Below, piece after piece: positions 12,802-13,098 of a DNA stretch of 13,098 nt. The stretch lies in assembly GCA_937858235.1 (NCBI GenBank), contig CALLZZ010000508.1, positions 1 through 13,098 on the forward strand, read 5' to 3'. How positions within the stretch are numbered: position 1 is the first letter of the stretch; each line of letters begins with the position of its first letter. Under the pieces are notes generated by a model. The model was not told the DNA's origin. It saw only the letters and a list, made by a program, of their open reading frames with translations, and made no database searches. Source of the stretch: an uncultured Clostridia bacterium (GTDB lineage Bacteria > Bacillota > Clostridia > Oscillospirales > Oscillospiraceae). The position numbers and the translations under genes were made by a program.

Positions 12802-13098
12802 CGGAAACACCTGCCTTCCCATAATCGATGCTGAATGCCGGGAGTCTTTTTGTCCTTGCGTTCTCAACCTTGTTTGTCCTGGTAAGCGGATATTTTTCCC
12901 CTTCATACCGGATATAGGCATCCTCCATGTAGTCCGGAAGATATCGGATTTCCACTTTCTGGCCCATAAACTGAAGCGGGACGTCATAAGAAACGCCATC
13001 GATCCGGATCGTGGCATCTTTCCCGACTTGTCGGCTGACCCGGTTGCAGAAGCATTCATTCAGCCATTCCTCCCGTTTTGGCATCCTCCCTGTAGTCC
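12791..13098 (-). CDS. DDE transposase (Mu/TniA-like), C-terminal part only
   Basis: The 3' end of a transposase gene that enters from the right edge; the catalytic DDE domain is outside the window. The visible ~100 residues match the C-terminal beta-barrel seen in Mu/TniA-type transposases: REEWLNECFCNRVSRQV, then DATIRIDGVSYDVPLQFMG and QKVEIRYLPDYMEDAYI, then a short basic tail ending GKAGVSGVQ. The frame is open to the edge through TTGR before MPKREEW. An ATG at 13084 is preceded by GGGAGG, but its position in the known domain makes it internal. The stop lies inside the start region of the ATPase gene, so the two are translationally coupled. Intactness cannot be judged. Confidence 0.8.
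   Translation of the reverse strand, partial: TTGRMPKREEWLNECFCNRVSRQVGKDATIRIDGVSYDVPLQFMGQKVEIRYLPDYMEDAYIRYEGEKYPLTRTNKVENARTKRLPAFSIDYGKAGVSGVQ

Larger units (their letters stand above)
11867..13098 (-). mobile_element. End of a Mu/TniA-TniB-like transposable element, inserted in a LytTR gene
   Basis: The element comprises a non-coding end (11867-11994), an ExeA/TniB-like ATPase gene and the 3' part of a DDE transposase gene, both leftward, and it runs off the right edge. The outer end begins TGTCGTGCGTCAAA just where the LytTR reading frame is lost; TGT/ACA ends are typical of Mu/Tn7/Tn5053-type elements. The exact boundary is inferred from loss of homology and could be off by a few bases; the other end and the target-site duplication are outside the window. 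IS21 has a similar transposase-plus-ATPase plan, but the ATPase here looks ExeA-like, not IstB-like. Confidence 0.8.

Overview
The window looks like accessory, mobile-element-rich chromosome from a low-to-moderate-GC Bacillota, most likely a gut Clostridia (Lachnospiraceae/Oscillospiraceae type). This rests on strong AGGAGG-type ribosome binding sites, intrinsic terminators, and protein families typical of that group: a LanFEG-type peptide exporter, a GHKL/LytTR two-component pair, an ECF sigma with a DUF4179-type partner, and a small ICE-type sigma-70-like protein. No rRNA, tRNA or CRISPR array is visible.

Region 1 (1-1000): the end of what looks like an integrative/conjugative element regulatory module. 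A 137-aa sigma-70-region-4-like protein is read leftward into a strong terminator, followed by a gene-poor spacer. Region 2 (1000-5800): a cationic-peptide/lantibiotic defence cassette. Leftward, an ABC ATPase with an E-loop, two six-helix permeases and a small membrane protein form a tight operon. Rightward and divergent from it are an OmpR-family regulator and its sensor kinase. The 144-bp divergent spacer carries an 11-bp-period direct repeat about equally far from both inferred start sites, a plausible shared operator. The expected circuit is: the kinase senses a peptide or its damage, the regulator activates the exporter, and the exporter removes the peptide from the membrane.

Region 3 (5800-7800): a visibly more A+T-rich rightward run encoding a GNAT acetyltransferase, an unrecognised 191-aa protein and a second short GNAT protein, closed by a 16-bp perfect hairpin. 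Region 4 (7870-9500): a leftward ECF sigma factor whose gene overlaps a single-pass membrane protein of the DUF4179 type, the probable anti-sigma factor. Region 5 (9650-10390): a leftward 200-aa hydrophilic coiled-coil protein whose gene is split into two reading frames exactly at a dnaX-like A AAA AAG heptamer. This is either a programmed -1 frameshift or a homopolymer indel.

Region 6 (10384-11866): a leftward AgrC-like GHKL sensor kinase preceded by only the last 52 codons of its LytTR response regulator. Region 7 (11867-13098): the regulator is cut by the end of a transposable element carrying a DDE (Mu/TniA-like) transposase, whose C-terminus is in the window, and an ExeA/TniB-like AAA ATPase with an in-frame stop. 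The AgrC-like kinase is therefore probably orphaned, and the inserted element probably cannot move by itself.
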